In this document: positions 1 through 6,001 of the stretch, one piece after another
Position numbering within the stretch: position 1 is the stretch's first letter
Layout of the letters: each line of letters starts with the position of its first letter
Assembly: GCA_910586445.1 (NCBI GenBank)
Contig: CAJUHV010000036.1
Span: forward strand, 1 to 9,014
Direction of reading: 5' to 3'
Length of the DNA: 9,014 nt
From: an uncultured Eubacterium sp.
GTDB lineage: Bacteria > Bacillota > Clostridia > Lachnospirales > Lachnospiraceae
Notes under the pieces: generated by a model
The model's database searches: none
Told to the model about the DNA's origin: nothing
What the model saw: the letters and a program-made list of their open reading frames with translations, nothing else
Position numbers and translations under genes: made by a program

Positions 1-128
1 GGCATGATATAGCGGGCTATGTTGATTAAATTTGGGATGAATGATCCGCATCATCGTGGACATTAGTAGTCCAAGAAGCTTGAAATGGGGAGTGCAGATT
101 GCAGGAATGATTTTTAAGACACGCTCTA
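1..128 (-). repeat. MITE-like repeat, copy 1 (cut by window start)
   Basis: This is a diverged partial copy of the element seen complete at 7545-7740, in the opposite orientation. Shared landmarks are the AGCGGGCTA palindromic core near 11-19, the block ATTAGTAGTCCAAGAAGCTT (62-81) that can fold as GGAC-ATTAGTA-GTCC, and the terminal ACACGCTC ending at 126. A TA dinucleotide follows at 127-128, as in the other copies. Its other end lies outside the window. Any reading frame running from 41 through it into the next gene is repeat sequence rather than protein. Confidence 0.8.
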
Positions 129-146
129 GAGCGTGTTTGAAAAAAG
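129..146 (+). repeat. second terminal repeat end abutting copy 1
   Basis: GAGCGTGTTTGAAAAA starts directly after the TA that ends copy 1, making the palindromic junction GCTCTAGAGC. It matches the first 16 bases of the 17-bp terminal inverted repeat of the full copy at 7547, but the rest of the element does not follow. It is probably the residue of a second element that shared the same TA, or a deletion remnant. It sits just 11 bases before the CPBP start codon. Confidence 0.65.
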
Positions 147-157
147 CTGGTGAAAAA

Positions 158-1087
158 ATGAATTATAATAAATCAGATCTTCAAAAAATAGCACAAAGAA
201 AGACACAAATAAAAGCAGAGGATTCTAAGTCCCTGACATCTGCGCGGTCGGTAAACGGGGTTGCGCCAGATCCTACAGCAGGTAAGGAAGTGGATTTAAT
301 CTGGGACAAAATAGCATGCCGGAATGTCGTCTGGGCGGCATCTTACGCAATGCTTTATACGATTCTGTCCAGTGTTGTTTACAGCCTGCTTTCAGCCAGC
401 GGGCTGAAGCTTTCTGGAATCGCACTGCAGGCAGCCTCACTTTTGGTATGTCTGGCATTATTTGGTTGGCTGGCCGTGCGCCGGAATCTTACGATCAGAG
501 CTGAACAGCGGTCTGTATACCGTTATCCGGCATCTTTCTGCTATTTATGTGCCGTAGTCATGTGCAGTGTGGCATGTAATTATCTGGTTTATCTCACAGG
601 CTTGTCAGAGATCTCGGAAGGGTATAAGCGGGTCAGCCAGATTTTTTATGGTAATGGTCTGCTGTTGGAAATCATTACACTGTGCGTGATCGGGCCTGTG
701 GCGGAAGAACTGGTATACAGGGGATTTGTCTACCAGCATCTGCGAAAAAGGGGAAGCCATACAGCAGCAGCGTTATTATCGGCACTGTTGTTCGGCGTGC
801 TGCATTTTAATCTGGTGCAGGGAGCCTATGCGTTTGTGCTCGGGCTGCTGCTTGCATATATTGTAGAACGGACGGGGAGCTTGATCTCGGCTGCTGCCGC
901 ACATATGGCGGCAAATCTGGCCTCCGTGCTCTGGACAGAAACGGACTGGCTGAATTTTTTGGATCAGGGAAGGACACGCACGTATATAGCTGCAGTCATA
1001 TGCATGATTCTGACGGGTGTGTTTATTTCTTACGGAAATCAGTGGATGAGGCATCAGCCGGTGAAAAAAAGCCAGGTTAAAAATTAA
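158..1087 (+). CDS. CPBP family intramembrane metalloprotease
   Basis: A 309-residue polytopic membrane protein of the CPBP (Abi/CAAX protease, bacteriocin-processing enzyme) family. After a hydrophilic N-terminal stretch of about 55 residues there are several membrane helices. The three family motifs are all present: EELVYRG (Glu183, Glu184, Arg188), FGVLH (Phe212, His216) and HMAAN (His249, Asn253). These are the expected metal and catalytic residues, so the enzyme should be active. Family members cleave prenylated or other membrane peptides, or serve in bacteriocin maturation and immunity; the substrate here is unknown. I place the start at 158 because all in-frame sequence upstream belongs to a repeat. 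The ribosome binding site is weak (GGTG at 149-152), which is odd next to the strong sites of its neighbours. No terminator is clear before the next gene 88 bases downstream. Confidence 0.85.
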   Translation: MNYNKSDLQKIAQRKTQIKAEDSKSLTSARSVNGVAPDPTAGKEVDLIWDKIACRNVVWAASYAMLYTILSSVVYSLLSASGLKLSGIALQAASLLVCLALFGWLAVRRNLTIRAEQRSVYRYPASFCYLCAVVMCSVACNYLVYLTGLSEISEGYKRVSQIFYGNGLLLEIITLCVIGPVAEELVYRGFVYQHLRKRGSHTAAALLSALLFGVLHFNLVQGAYAFVLGLLLAYIVERTGSLISAAAAHMAANLASVLWTETDWLNFLDQGRTRTYIAAVICMILTGVFISYGNQWMRHQPVKKSQVKN

Positions 1088-1175
1088 GCTGCAAAAACAT
1101 AAAAAAGTGTGCCATCTGCCGTATTTGTGCATAAGATAAAGAAATATGCAAGCATAAAAAGGAAAGATAGAATAT

Positions 1176-2975
1176 ATGGCGATTGGTTTTCTGACCGTAC
1201 AGGCACGGACTGCGCAGGAGGCTGTACCGCTTAGCGGCGTACAGGTAAGCATTCTGGATGCGCTGGGCAGCCGGATCTATGAAATGACTACAGACGAAAA
1301 CGGGGAGGTACAGGCTGTTCCTCTGGAGACTCTGGACCGGAGCTTTTCGCAGAACCAGTATTTTTCTGGAACACCGTTTATAAGCTACAGCCTGCTGGCA
1401 CAGGCAGACGGCTTTGATACACTATATATCTCGGATATTCCTATTTTTGAAGGAGAGACAGCGGTTGTGCCGCTTGCGCTTATGCCTATGCAGAGTCTGC
1501 AGCGCACCCCGTATCAGACAGAGATTCATGTCGGAGGGCCTGCGGTCGCAATGCCGGGGCCGCGCAGCCAGGAAGGGCCGGCCGAGCAGATGTATGTGCT
1601 GCGTCAGGTAGTGATTCCGAATCGGATTACGGTACATTTAGGAAAACCGGATGCTTATGCCCAGAACGTGCAGGTATCTTTTCCTGATTATGTGAAAAAC
1701 GCAGCCAGCAGTGAGATTTATCCTACCTGGCCGGAGGCGGCCCTGCGGGCAAATATCTATGCGATTATTACATTTGCATTAAACAGGATTTATACGGAAT
1801 GGTATAGAAGCAGGGGATATAGCTTTGATATAACAAATAGTACGGCTTATGACCAGTATTTTGTATACGGGCGTCCGATTTATGGGTCGATCAGCCGGAT
1901 TGTAGATGAGATCTTTAATGAATATGTGCGCAGGAAGGGGCAGAATGCGCCGTATTTTACGTCGTTCTGCAATGGAACGACTTCTACCTGTCAGGGACTG
2001 TCTCAATGGGGAACCGTCACACTTGCAGACAGAGGGTATACACCTCTGCAGATTCTGCGTTCTTATTATCCAAAAGATATTGAAATCGCACAGACAGAAA
2101 TTATTACAGGGGTACTGTCGTCTTATCCGGGAGCACCGCTGCAGCAGGGCAGCACCGGGCTTGATGTACAGACGATCCAGACCTATTTAAACAGAATACG
2201 GCGCAATTATCCGGCGATACCTGCGATTACAGACAAGACCGGGACTTTCGGCAGCAGCACGAAAGCAGCGGTCAAAAAATTCCAGAGCGTATTTAACCTG
2301 ACGCCGGACGGCATTGTGGGAAAGGCTACCTGGTATAAAATATCCAGCCTGTATACGGCAGTTACAAAGCTTGCGGATTTAAACAGTGAAGGGGAGACGC
2401 TTGGAATCGGCACAGTGCCGCCTGCCTCCGTGCTGCGGCAGGGGTCGAGAGGGCAGGATGTCATAACGCTGCAGTATTTGTTAAATGTAGCGGCAGAGTT
2501 TTATCCGGGCATTCCAAGTCCGGCGCAGGATGGCATCTTTGGCAGCGGGACGAAGCAGGCAGTGACAGCATTTCAGCGCATGATGCAGCTGACGCCGGAC
2601 GGCATAGTCGGGCCGATGACATGGGAGGCTCTGTATCAGGTTTATCAGGGAATCGAACAAAATGTACCGCAGGGCGGCACAATCCGCTATGTCGTGCAGG
2701 CAGGTGACAGCCTGTGGCTGATCGCGCAGAGATACAATACGACGGTCGATACGCTGATGAAGCTGAACGGACTGACCAGTGATCTGTTAAATATCGGCCA
2801 GGTGCTGAAGGTGCCGTCCCCGCAGTCGTATATTCAGTACACGGTGCAGGCAGGCGACAGTCTGTGGCTGATTGCGCAGAAATATAATACGACAGTTAAT
2901 GCTGTTAAGAGCCTGAATGGACTGACCAGTGATCTGCTGAATATCGGCCAGGTGCTGCGCATTCCCAGAAATTAA
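1176..2975 (+). CDS. SleC-like SpoIID-domain cortex-lytic protein with 2 PG-binding and 2 LysM domains
   Basis: A 599-residue peptidoglycan-active protein. Residues 1-105 resemble a carboxypeptidase-regulatory/Cna-B-like prodomain. Residues about 140-310 form a SpoIID/LytB-type domain with WPEAALRANIYA (Glu187 is the candidate catalytic acid of a lytic transglycosylase) and GLSQWG (274-279) followed by a YTPLQILRSYY tail. Cys265 and Cys272 flank the loop where some clostridial SpoIID proteins bind zinc. Two PG_binding_1 domains (about 320-392 and 420-490, each with an LTPDGIVG motif) and two LysM domains (505-547 and 555-597) follow. There is no signal peptide, which fits synthesis in the mother cell and packing into the spore, as for clostridial SleC. 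SleC has only one C-terminal binding domain as I know it, so this is an extended relative. It could instead be a sporulation or vegetative wall enzyme. AAGGAAAG at 1159-1166 is the ribosome binding site. Confidence 0.8.
   Translation: MAIGFLTVQARTAQEAVPLSGVQVSILDALGSRIYEMTTDENGEVQAVPLETLDRSFSQNQYFSGTPFISYSLLAQADGFDTLYISDIPIFEGETAVVPLALMPMQSLQRTPYQTEIHVGGPAVAMPGPRSQEGPAEQMYVLRQVVIPNRITVHLGKPDAYAQNVQVSFPDYVKNAASSEIYPTWPEAALRANIYAIITFALNRIYTEWYRSRGYSFDITNSTAYDQYFVYGRPIYGSISRIVDEIFNEYVRRKGQNAPYFTSFCNGTTSTCQGLSQWGTVTLADRGYTPLQILRSYYPKDIEIAQTEIITGVLSSYPGAPLQQGSTGLDVQTIQTYLNRIRRNYPAIPAITDKTGTFGSSTKAAVKKFQSVFNLTPDGIVGKATWYKISSLYTAVTKLADLNSEGETLGIGTVPPASVLRQGSRGQDVITLQYLLNVAAEFYPGIPSPAQDGIFGSGTKQAVTAFQRMMQLTPDGIVGPMTWEALYQVYQGIEQNVPQGGTIRYVVQAGDSLWLIAQRYNTTVDTLMKLNGLTSDLLNIGQVLKVPSPQSYIQYTVQAGDSLWLIAQKYNTTVNAVKSLNGLTSDLLNIGQVLRIPRN
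2688..2966 (+). repeat. tandem LysM-coding duplication
   Basis: Two 129-bp LysM-coding units (2688-2816 and 2838-2966) lie 150 bp apart. They share long identical stretches, for example ACTGACCAGTGATCTG and AATATCGGCCAGGTGCTG. At the protein level both read VQAGDSLWLIAQ(R/K)YNTTV and NGLTSDLLNIGQVL. The middle of each unit differs. This looks like a fairly recent internal duplication that raised the number of glycan-binding modules. Confidence 0.85.
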
Positions 2976-2998
2976 AGACCCTGCATAAGAACTGGAAG

Positions 2999-3037
2999 GA
3001 CGCTGGGCTTAGAGAGCTGCTCTCACCGTCCGGCGTC
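2999..3037. terminator. hairpin between convergent genes, possible weak terminator
   Basis: GACGCTGG (2999-3006) pairs with CCGGCGTC (3030-3037) with one G-T wobble. Inside it GAGAG (3012-3016) pairs with CTCTC (3020-3024). It lies between the ends of the convergent genes ending at 2975 (+) and 3059 (-), where a shared terminator is expected. No U-tract follows on either strand, so termination is not certain. Confidence 0.35.
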
Positions 3038-3058
3038 TTGGAAGGCAGATCTGTATAT

Positions 3059-3466
3059 TTACGCGTGCTTTTTTATTTTCAGCAGCAGCATAATCATGCA
3101 GACGCTCATCACAATATGTCCAATCCCTGCGGTTCCGGAAATCGAGGCATCCAGTCCCCTGCTTAATTCGCTTTCCCATACCTGTGTCAGGCCGCGCATA
3201 AGAAATCCAAGTCCGGTAATATTCAGCCCAAGCTGATAGGCAGCTAAGAGCAGCCCGGTTTTTTGATCAGAAAACGAAAAGTTTTTTTCGGCAAGCATCA
3301 GTATGAGAAAGAAAAACATGCCCAGCATAAAATAGTGCGTATGTAAGAAGGAAAGATTTGTCTGTCCTGTAAATTGGTTAAATTTTGTATACTCCCGATA
3401 AAATACTCCGAATATCATTGCAATGACTGCATAAACCAGAGCCAGATTTGCATAACGTTTTGTCAT
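3059..3466 (-). CDS. DUF2871 family membrane protein
   Basis: A 135-residue protein with four predicted membrane helices (about 5-23, 40-60, 69-90 and 112-130). It matches the DUF2871 pattern: YREYTKFNQFTGQT, then LSFLHTHYFMLGM and, near the end, GIGHIVM. The family function is unknown. Histidines 42, 44 and 117 lie at or within helices and could bind a metal or heme, but that is my inference. The start is the ATG at 3466-3464, preceded by AAGGAG nine bases upstream; an earlier in-frame ATG overlaps that site, and the frame further upstream runs into a repeat. It is the last gene of an apparent tetR operon, 124 bases after the preceding gene, and that gap is mostly filled by the repeat half copy. 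Confidence 0.85.
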   Translation of the reverse strand: MTKRYANLALVYAVIAMIFGVFYREYTKFNQFTGQTNLSFLHTHYFMLGMFFFLILMLAEKNFSFSDQKTGLLLAAYQLGLNITGLGFLMRGLTQVWESELSRGLDASISGTAGIGHIVMSVCMIMLLLKIKKHA

Positions 3467-3510
3467 TTTACTTATCTCCTTTTTCATTAGGTTTTTATTT
3501 TGTAAATTAT

Positions 3511-3594
3511 GGGCTGCGTTGACCGAATGAGGGACAAATATACCGCAAAGTGGGGCGTGCAGATGGCGGGAATGAATTTTCAAACACGCTCTAG
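3511..3594 (+). repeat. MITE-like repeat, half copy 2
   Basis: This segment matches the right half of the full copy (7658-7740) with few mismatches. It starts at GGGCT(G/A)CGTTGACCGAATG in the palindromic core and ends in TTTTCAAACACGCTC followed by TA. The left half is missing. It lies inside the minus-strand operon, between the seven-helix gene and the DUF2871 gene, and its outer edge forms the stop codon of the former. Because it holds only one terminal repeat, it looks like a deletion product or a one-ended remnant. Confidence 0.85.
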
Positions 3595-4256
3595 TACTGT
3601 GGATGTCTGTAAAGCTGCAGTGCCATACATACAATCCATACGTATGCCAGCGTCTTTGGGATCATCAGCATGCCGACAGCCGGGGCCGTGCCGCTGAATA
3701 AGACGACAGGCAGATAAAATCCGAAAGACAGCCCGACAGCCAGAGGCATAAAGCGGAATATGCGGTCACAGGCTTTTTTGGATTCCTGTGCAAATCTAAC
3801 AATGACAAGGATTCCCATAGCCGCGAAAGAGATATTGCGCAGTATGCCGTATAAAAGGGGCGGATGGCAGGACAGCCATTGATTCTGCGGCAGCAGGCAG
3901 AGGGCAATGCGCAGTATGGATAAAATCCACATGGTAAGCGTCAGGTTTTTGCGGCCTGTGACTTTGTAGCGGTCGCGCCAGATATAGTACAGAATAAGGT
4001 AAAAAATTGTCATCGTAATAGATGTAATAAATTTCCCTATTCCAAGGGCTGCTGCATTTGCCTCAAGTCCCTTCGTCCAAAGTGCATATGAACGGGGAAC
4101 CAGATGAAAAGAATCTCCTGCGCCGAGCAGCGCTGCCATTAATCCGGCTTTTTTTACGATTGCACTGTTTCCTTTGATCAGCATAGTAAGACCGGCGATC
4201 AGTGCAAAGCTCAGATATAAAATATCAAAAACAGTTTCTCCAATTGCTTGTGCCAT
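3591..4256 (-). CDS. seven-helix membrane protein of unknown family
   Basis: A 221-residue protein with about seven predicted membrane helices (10-30, 35-48, 70-92, 103-121, 133-153, 165-187 and 193-214). I do not recognise the family. The polar string GAGDSFHLVPRSYALW (46-60; Asp48, Ser49, His51, Arg55) at the end of the second helix stands out and may be functional. A SxxxH or HxxxH pattern that would place it among CREST-type membrane hydrolases is not seen. The start ATG at 4256 follows GGAGG by seven to eight bases. It lies 68 bases after tetR on the same strand and is very probably controlled by it. The stop TAG comes from the edge of the repeat copy at 3511-3594, so the natural C-terminus may have been longer and a few residues may have been lost. 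Confidence 0.8.
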   Translation of the reverse strand: MAQAIGETVFDILYLSFALIAGLTMLIKGNSAIVKKAGLMAALLGAGDSFHLVPRSYALWTKGLEANAAALGIGKFITSITMTIFYLILYYIWRDRYKVTGRKNLTLTMWILSILRIALCLLPQNQWLSCHPPLLYGILRNISFAAMGILVIVRFAQESKKACDRIFRFMPLAVGLSFGFYLPVVLFSGTAPAVGMLMIPKTLAYVWIVCMALQLYRHPQY

Positions 4257-4324
4257 AAAAAATCCTCCAGATTCATTTAAAATATTTTTGAAATGAATTA
4301 CAATTTTTAAAAATCCGAAACAGA

Positions 4325-4894
4325 TCAGCGGTTTTCTAACTCGCTTTCGTAAATCAGACGCTTTACTATTGTCAGAAAAAAGTCAAAATCGGGTGTTTCC
4401 TCCTTTAATAACAGCATGATATTTATCATAAGAAAATGTGCAAACTGTTCTTTTGTAAAAGTCTTATCCCAGATTTCGGTACGCAGCCCGGGATCTTGTT
4501 CCATACGGCTTATAAAAATAAGCTCCAGCTCCGACTGCATGGACAGCATGCGCATTTGTCCGGCTGTGCCTGTACTTCCAAGGCTGTTCATAAGCTTTCC
4601 TGCTGACTGGCTGATCCTGTTTCTGAGAAATATAAATATTTCCTGCAGCTGTGCGCAGAAGGAAACAGCAGATATTGTGTTGTTCATTTCATATAGTGTC
4701 TGCTTCCAGTATTCTTCTGTCAGGGCAAGCAGAATGTCGTCTTTGCTTGAAAAATAATTGTATACCGTTCCTGCTGCGATGCCTGCTTTTTTTGCAATGG
4801 AGCGGATATTGACAGCGCCTATGCCCTCTGTATCTGAGATACTGCGCGCGGCATCCAGCAGAGTCTCGCGCAGTGTATCATCTTTTTTCCTCAT
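4325..4894 (-). CDS. TetR/AcrR family transcriptional regulator
   Basis: A 189-residue TetR-family repressor of normal length. The helix-turn-helix spans about residues 28-50 (INIRSIAKKAG-type start, then AAGTVYNYFSSKDDIL), a very typical TetR pattern. The remaining 130 residues are the variable ligand-binding domain; the ligand cannot be predicted. The start is the ATG at 4894, five bases after AAGGAGG; an open frame extends upstream to 4978 but has no such site. It is the first gene of the minus-strand operon with the seven-helix and DUF2871 proteins. A consensus promoter (5057-5085) and an inverted-repeat operator (5030-5053) lie upstream, which points to autorepression relieved by a small molecule. 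The leader of about 155 bases is long for such a gene. Confidence 0.93.
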   Translation of the reverse strand: MRKKDDTLRETLLDAARSISDTEGIGAVNIRSIAKKAGIAAGTVYNYFSSKDDILLALTEEYWKQTLYEMNNTISAVSFCAQLQEIFIFLRNRISQSAGKLMNSLGSTGTAGQMRMLSMQSELELIFISRMEQDPGLRTEIWDKTFTKEQFAHFLMINIMLLLKEETPDFDFFLTIVKRLIYESELENR

Positions 4895-4951
4895 AAGACC
4901 TCCTTTTTGACGGCAGTGTATGGGCAGTTTCTTTTTAGGGAGTGCTGGCTG

Positions 4952-4973
4952 GGGCGTGTCTGAAAAATCATAC
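4952..4973 (+). repeat. possible diverged end of the MITE-like repeat
   Basis: GGGCGTGTCTGAAAAATCA matches the outer end of the full element (reverse strand at 7738) at 19 of 22 positions by eye, continuing through TCATAC against TCATTC. Similarity further inward is patchy: a GTAC...TTTG and a TATA..TTTGGCC block occur in the same order up to 5013. It would be an old, decayed copy inside the tetR leader. It could be chance. Confidence 0.35.
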
Positions 4974-5005
4974 AGCACAGTACTTTGATTTCTGACTGAA
5001 TATAG

Positions 5006-5017
5006 TTTTGGCCAAAA
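5006..5017. other. perfect 12-bp palindrome in tetR leader
   Basis: TTTTGGCCAAAA is a perfect palindrome about 35 bases downstream of the expected tetR transcription start. It could be a second regulator site or just part of a decayed repeat whose core carries TTTGGCC. It differs in sequence from the main operator at 5030-5053. Confidence 0.35.
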
Positions 5018-5029
5018 TTTTTAAAAAAT

Positions 5030-5053
5030 CATTTGTGAACACGTTCATTTATG
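5030..5053. promoter_or_regulatory. probable TetR operator
   Basis: A 24-bp dyad of the form CAT-N3-TGAAC-N2-GTTCA-N3-ATG; the inner 12 bases (5036-5047) are TGAACACGTTCA. It starts four bases beyond the tetR -10 box and covers the predicted transcription start near 5050. That placement and the size fit a TetR-family autorepression site, since most TetR dimers bind 15-30 bp dyads over their own promoter. Which protein binds is inferred from adjacency. Confidence 0.8.
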
Positions 5054-5056
5054 GGC

Positions 5057-5085
5057 ATTATATACGTTAAGATCTAGATTGTCAA
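5057..5085 (-). promoter_or_regulatory. consensus sigma-A promoter of the tetR operon
   Basis: On the minus strand TTGACA (5085-5080) is followed after exactly 17 bases by TATAAT (5062-5057). Both boxes are perfect consensus with ideal spacing, so the unrepressed promoter should be very strong. That makes tight repression through the overlapping operator likely. It drives tetR and, by readthrough, the two membrane-protein genes. Confidence 0.9.
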
Positions 5086-5200
5086 TCCCTAATTTTAAAA
5101 TCGTACATAAGAAAATATTTTCATTTTTGTGCACAGGAAACGAAACAAGCATAATTGTACTTGAGATTCCTTTTTCGTTAAATCAGTTTATGGTTTATGC

Positions 5201-5228
5201 TTGAAAACGGATGCTGATCTGATATAAT
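5201..5228 (+). promoter_or_regulatory. sigma-A promoter of the Uma2-family gene
   Basis: TTGAAA (5201-5206), a 16-base spacer, then a perfect TATAAT (5223-5228). Transcription should begin near 5235, leaving a leader of about 16 bases holding the GGAGGGGG ribosome binding site. An in-frame TAG at 5230-5232 excludes any upstream protein extension. The space between this and the divergent tetR promoter (5086-5200) is AT-rich with nothing else I can name. Confidence 0.85.
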
Positions 5229-5250
5229 ATAGTTTGGAGGGGGTGGGAGA

Positions 5251-5760
5251 GTGAGTTTAAATTTACAGGTCACAGATATGGCAGGTGCGTCGCCAGATCA
5301 TTCCACGGTAATAATTAATTTTGTAAATATGGTCTACAATCAGTTAAAAGACAGCACATGCAGAGTTTATTCGGATAATGTACAATATAAGTGGAAAATG
5401 AGTGATGGAAGTGAAAAAAACGTAATCCCGGACGCTTCTATTAACTGCCAGACGAAAAGCAGAAAGGGAAACAGTTTCATAAATGCTCCGCAGTTTGTAT
5501 TAGAGGTATTATCACCTTCAACAGCAGCATATGATCAGACTGAAAAAAAAGAAATATATAGATCCGAAGAAATACCTGAGTACTGGATTATAGATATTTG
5601 GAAACGATCTATTGAAATATATGATTTAGATTATGAAGATGGTATTCCTAAATATTATTTGATGGATACGGTGACAAAGGATCATAAAAAAGATCTGCAT
5701 TTAATTCATTTTCCGCATATTAAGATTGATTTTGAACAGCTGTTTGATGGAATAGAGTAG
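5251..5760 (+). CDS. Uma2 family (DUF820) PD-(D/E)XK nuclease-like protein, short form
   Basis: A 169-residue protein of the Uma2 family, a restriction-endonuclease-like fold of unclear role common as multiple copies in cyanobacteria and some Firmicutes. Fold markers are IPDASI (Asp61), FVLEVLSPST (Glu85), Asp95 with Lys99/Lys100, and IPEYWIID (108-115). Usual members begin with about 20-30 residues (a YELIDGE-type strand pair) before the ASPDHSTVI segment; here that piece is missing. The start is GTG at 5251, eight bases after GGAGGGGG, and the promoter and an in-frame stop lie immediately upstream, so the short form is real rather than a start-site error. It is transcribed alone and ends in a strong terminator. 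Whether it is still active without the N-terminal strands is unclear. Confidence 0.85.
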   Translation: MSLNLQVTDMAGASPDHSTVIINFVNMVYNQLKDSTCRVYSDNVQYKWKMSDGSEKNVIPDASINCQTKSRKGNSFINAPQFVLEVLSPSTAAYDQTEKKEIYRSEEIPEYWIIDIWKRSIEIYDLDYEDGIPKYYLMDTVTKDHKKDLHLIHFPHIKIDFEQLFDGIE

Positions 5761-5766
5761 GAGACA

Positions 5767-5808
5767 AAAGATTACAGATGAAAGATTGCAGATAAAAGAT
5801 TACAAATT
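5767..5808 (+). repeat. three 14-bp tandem repeats
   Basis: Three head-to-tail units directly after the Uma2-type gene: AAAGATTACAGATG, AAAGATTGCAGATA and AAAGATTACAAATT. Units one and two differ at two positions, and the third has drifted a little more. They are non-coding, in the 3' untranslated region before the terminator. Probably a small slippage-type repeat. Confidence 0.85.
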
Positions 5809-5866
5809 TAATCTATAGGTGAAACTGTGCGTGGTTTTATAAATAGGGCAGCAGCTGAGAGATTAG

Positions 5867-5904
5867 AAAAGCAGGTGGAAACGTAAAAATCCACCTGCTT
5901 TTTT
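5867..5904 (+). terminator. intrinsic terminator of the Uma2-family gene
   Basis: AGCAGGTGGA (5870-5879) pairs perfectly with TCCACCTGCT (5890-5899) across a 10-base A-rich loop. The 3' arm runs into a T-tract (5899-5904), and the A-run before the 5' arm lets the stem extend and makes a reverse-direction terminator possible. This is the clearest terminator in the window. Confidence 0.92.
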
Positions 5905-6001
5905 CTGGCTTCAGCCAAAGAAAGAAATCCAATTGCATTTTAACTGCTGTCAGGTTACAATGTGAGTAGTTACAAAATGCATCATCGCAGGAGGTGTGAT
6001 G

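Noticed and set aside
41..157. N-terminal extension of the CPBP protein by 39 residues
   Set aside because: This stretch is repeat sequence shared in part with 7545-7740; no ribosome binding site precedes 41.
137..169. Outward promoter from the repeat end (TTGAAA and TATAAT)
   Set aside because: The spacing is 21 bases and the -10 would lie inside the CPBP coding sequence.
1130..1138. Sporulation-type -10 box CATAAGATA upstream of the SleC-like gene
   Set aside because: It fits the sigma-K/sigma-E -10 pattern loosely, but no matching -35 lies 16-18 bases upstream, so I do not call a promoter.
776..1252. Minus-strand gene across the end of the CPBP gene
   Set aside because: It is antisense to well-supported coding sequence with CPBP motifs and gives no recognisable protein.
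3467..3634. Longer start for the DUF2871 gene
   Set aside because: The upstream frame lies in the repeat half copy and overlaps the neighbouring gene; AAGGAG clearly fits the ATG at 3466.
5767..5808. CRISPR array
   Set aside because: Units are 14 bp head-to-tail with no spacers.
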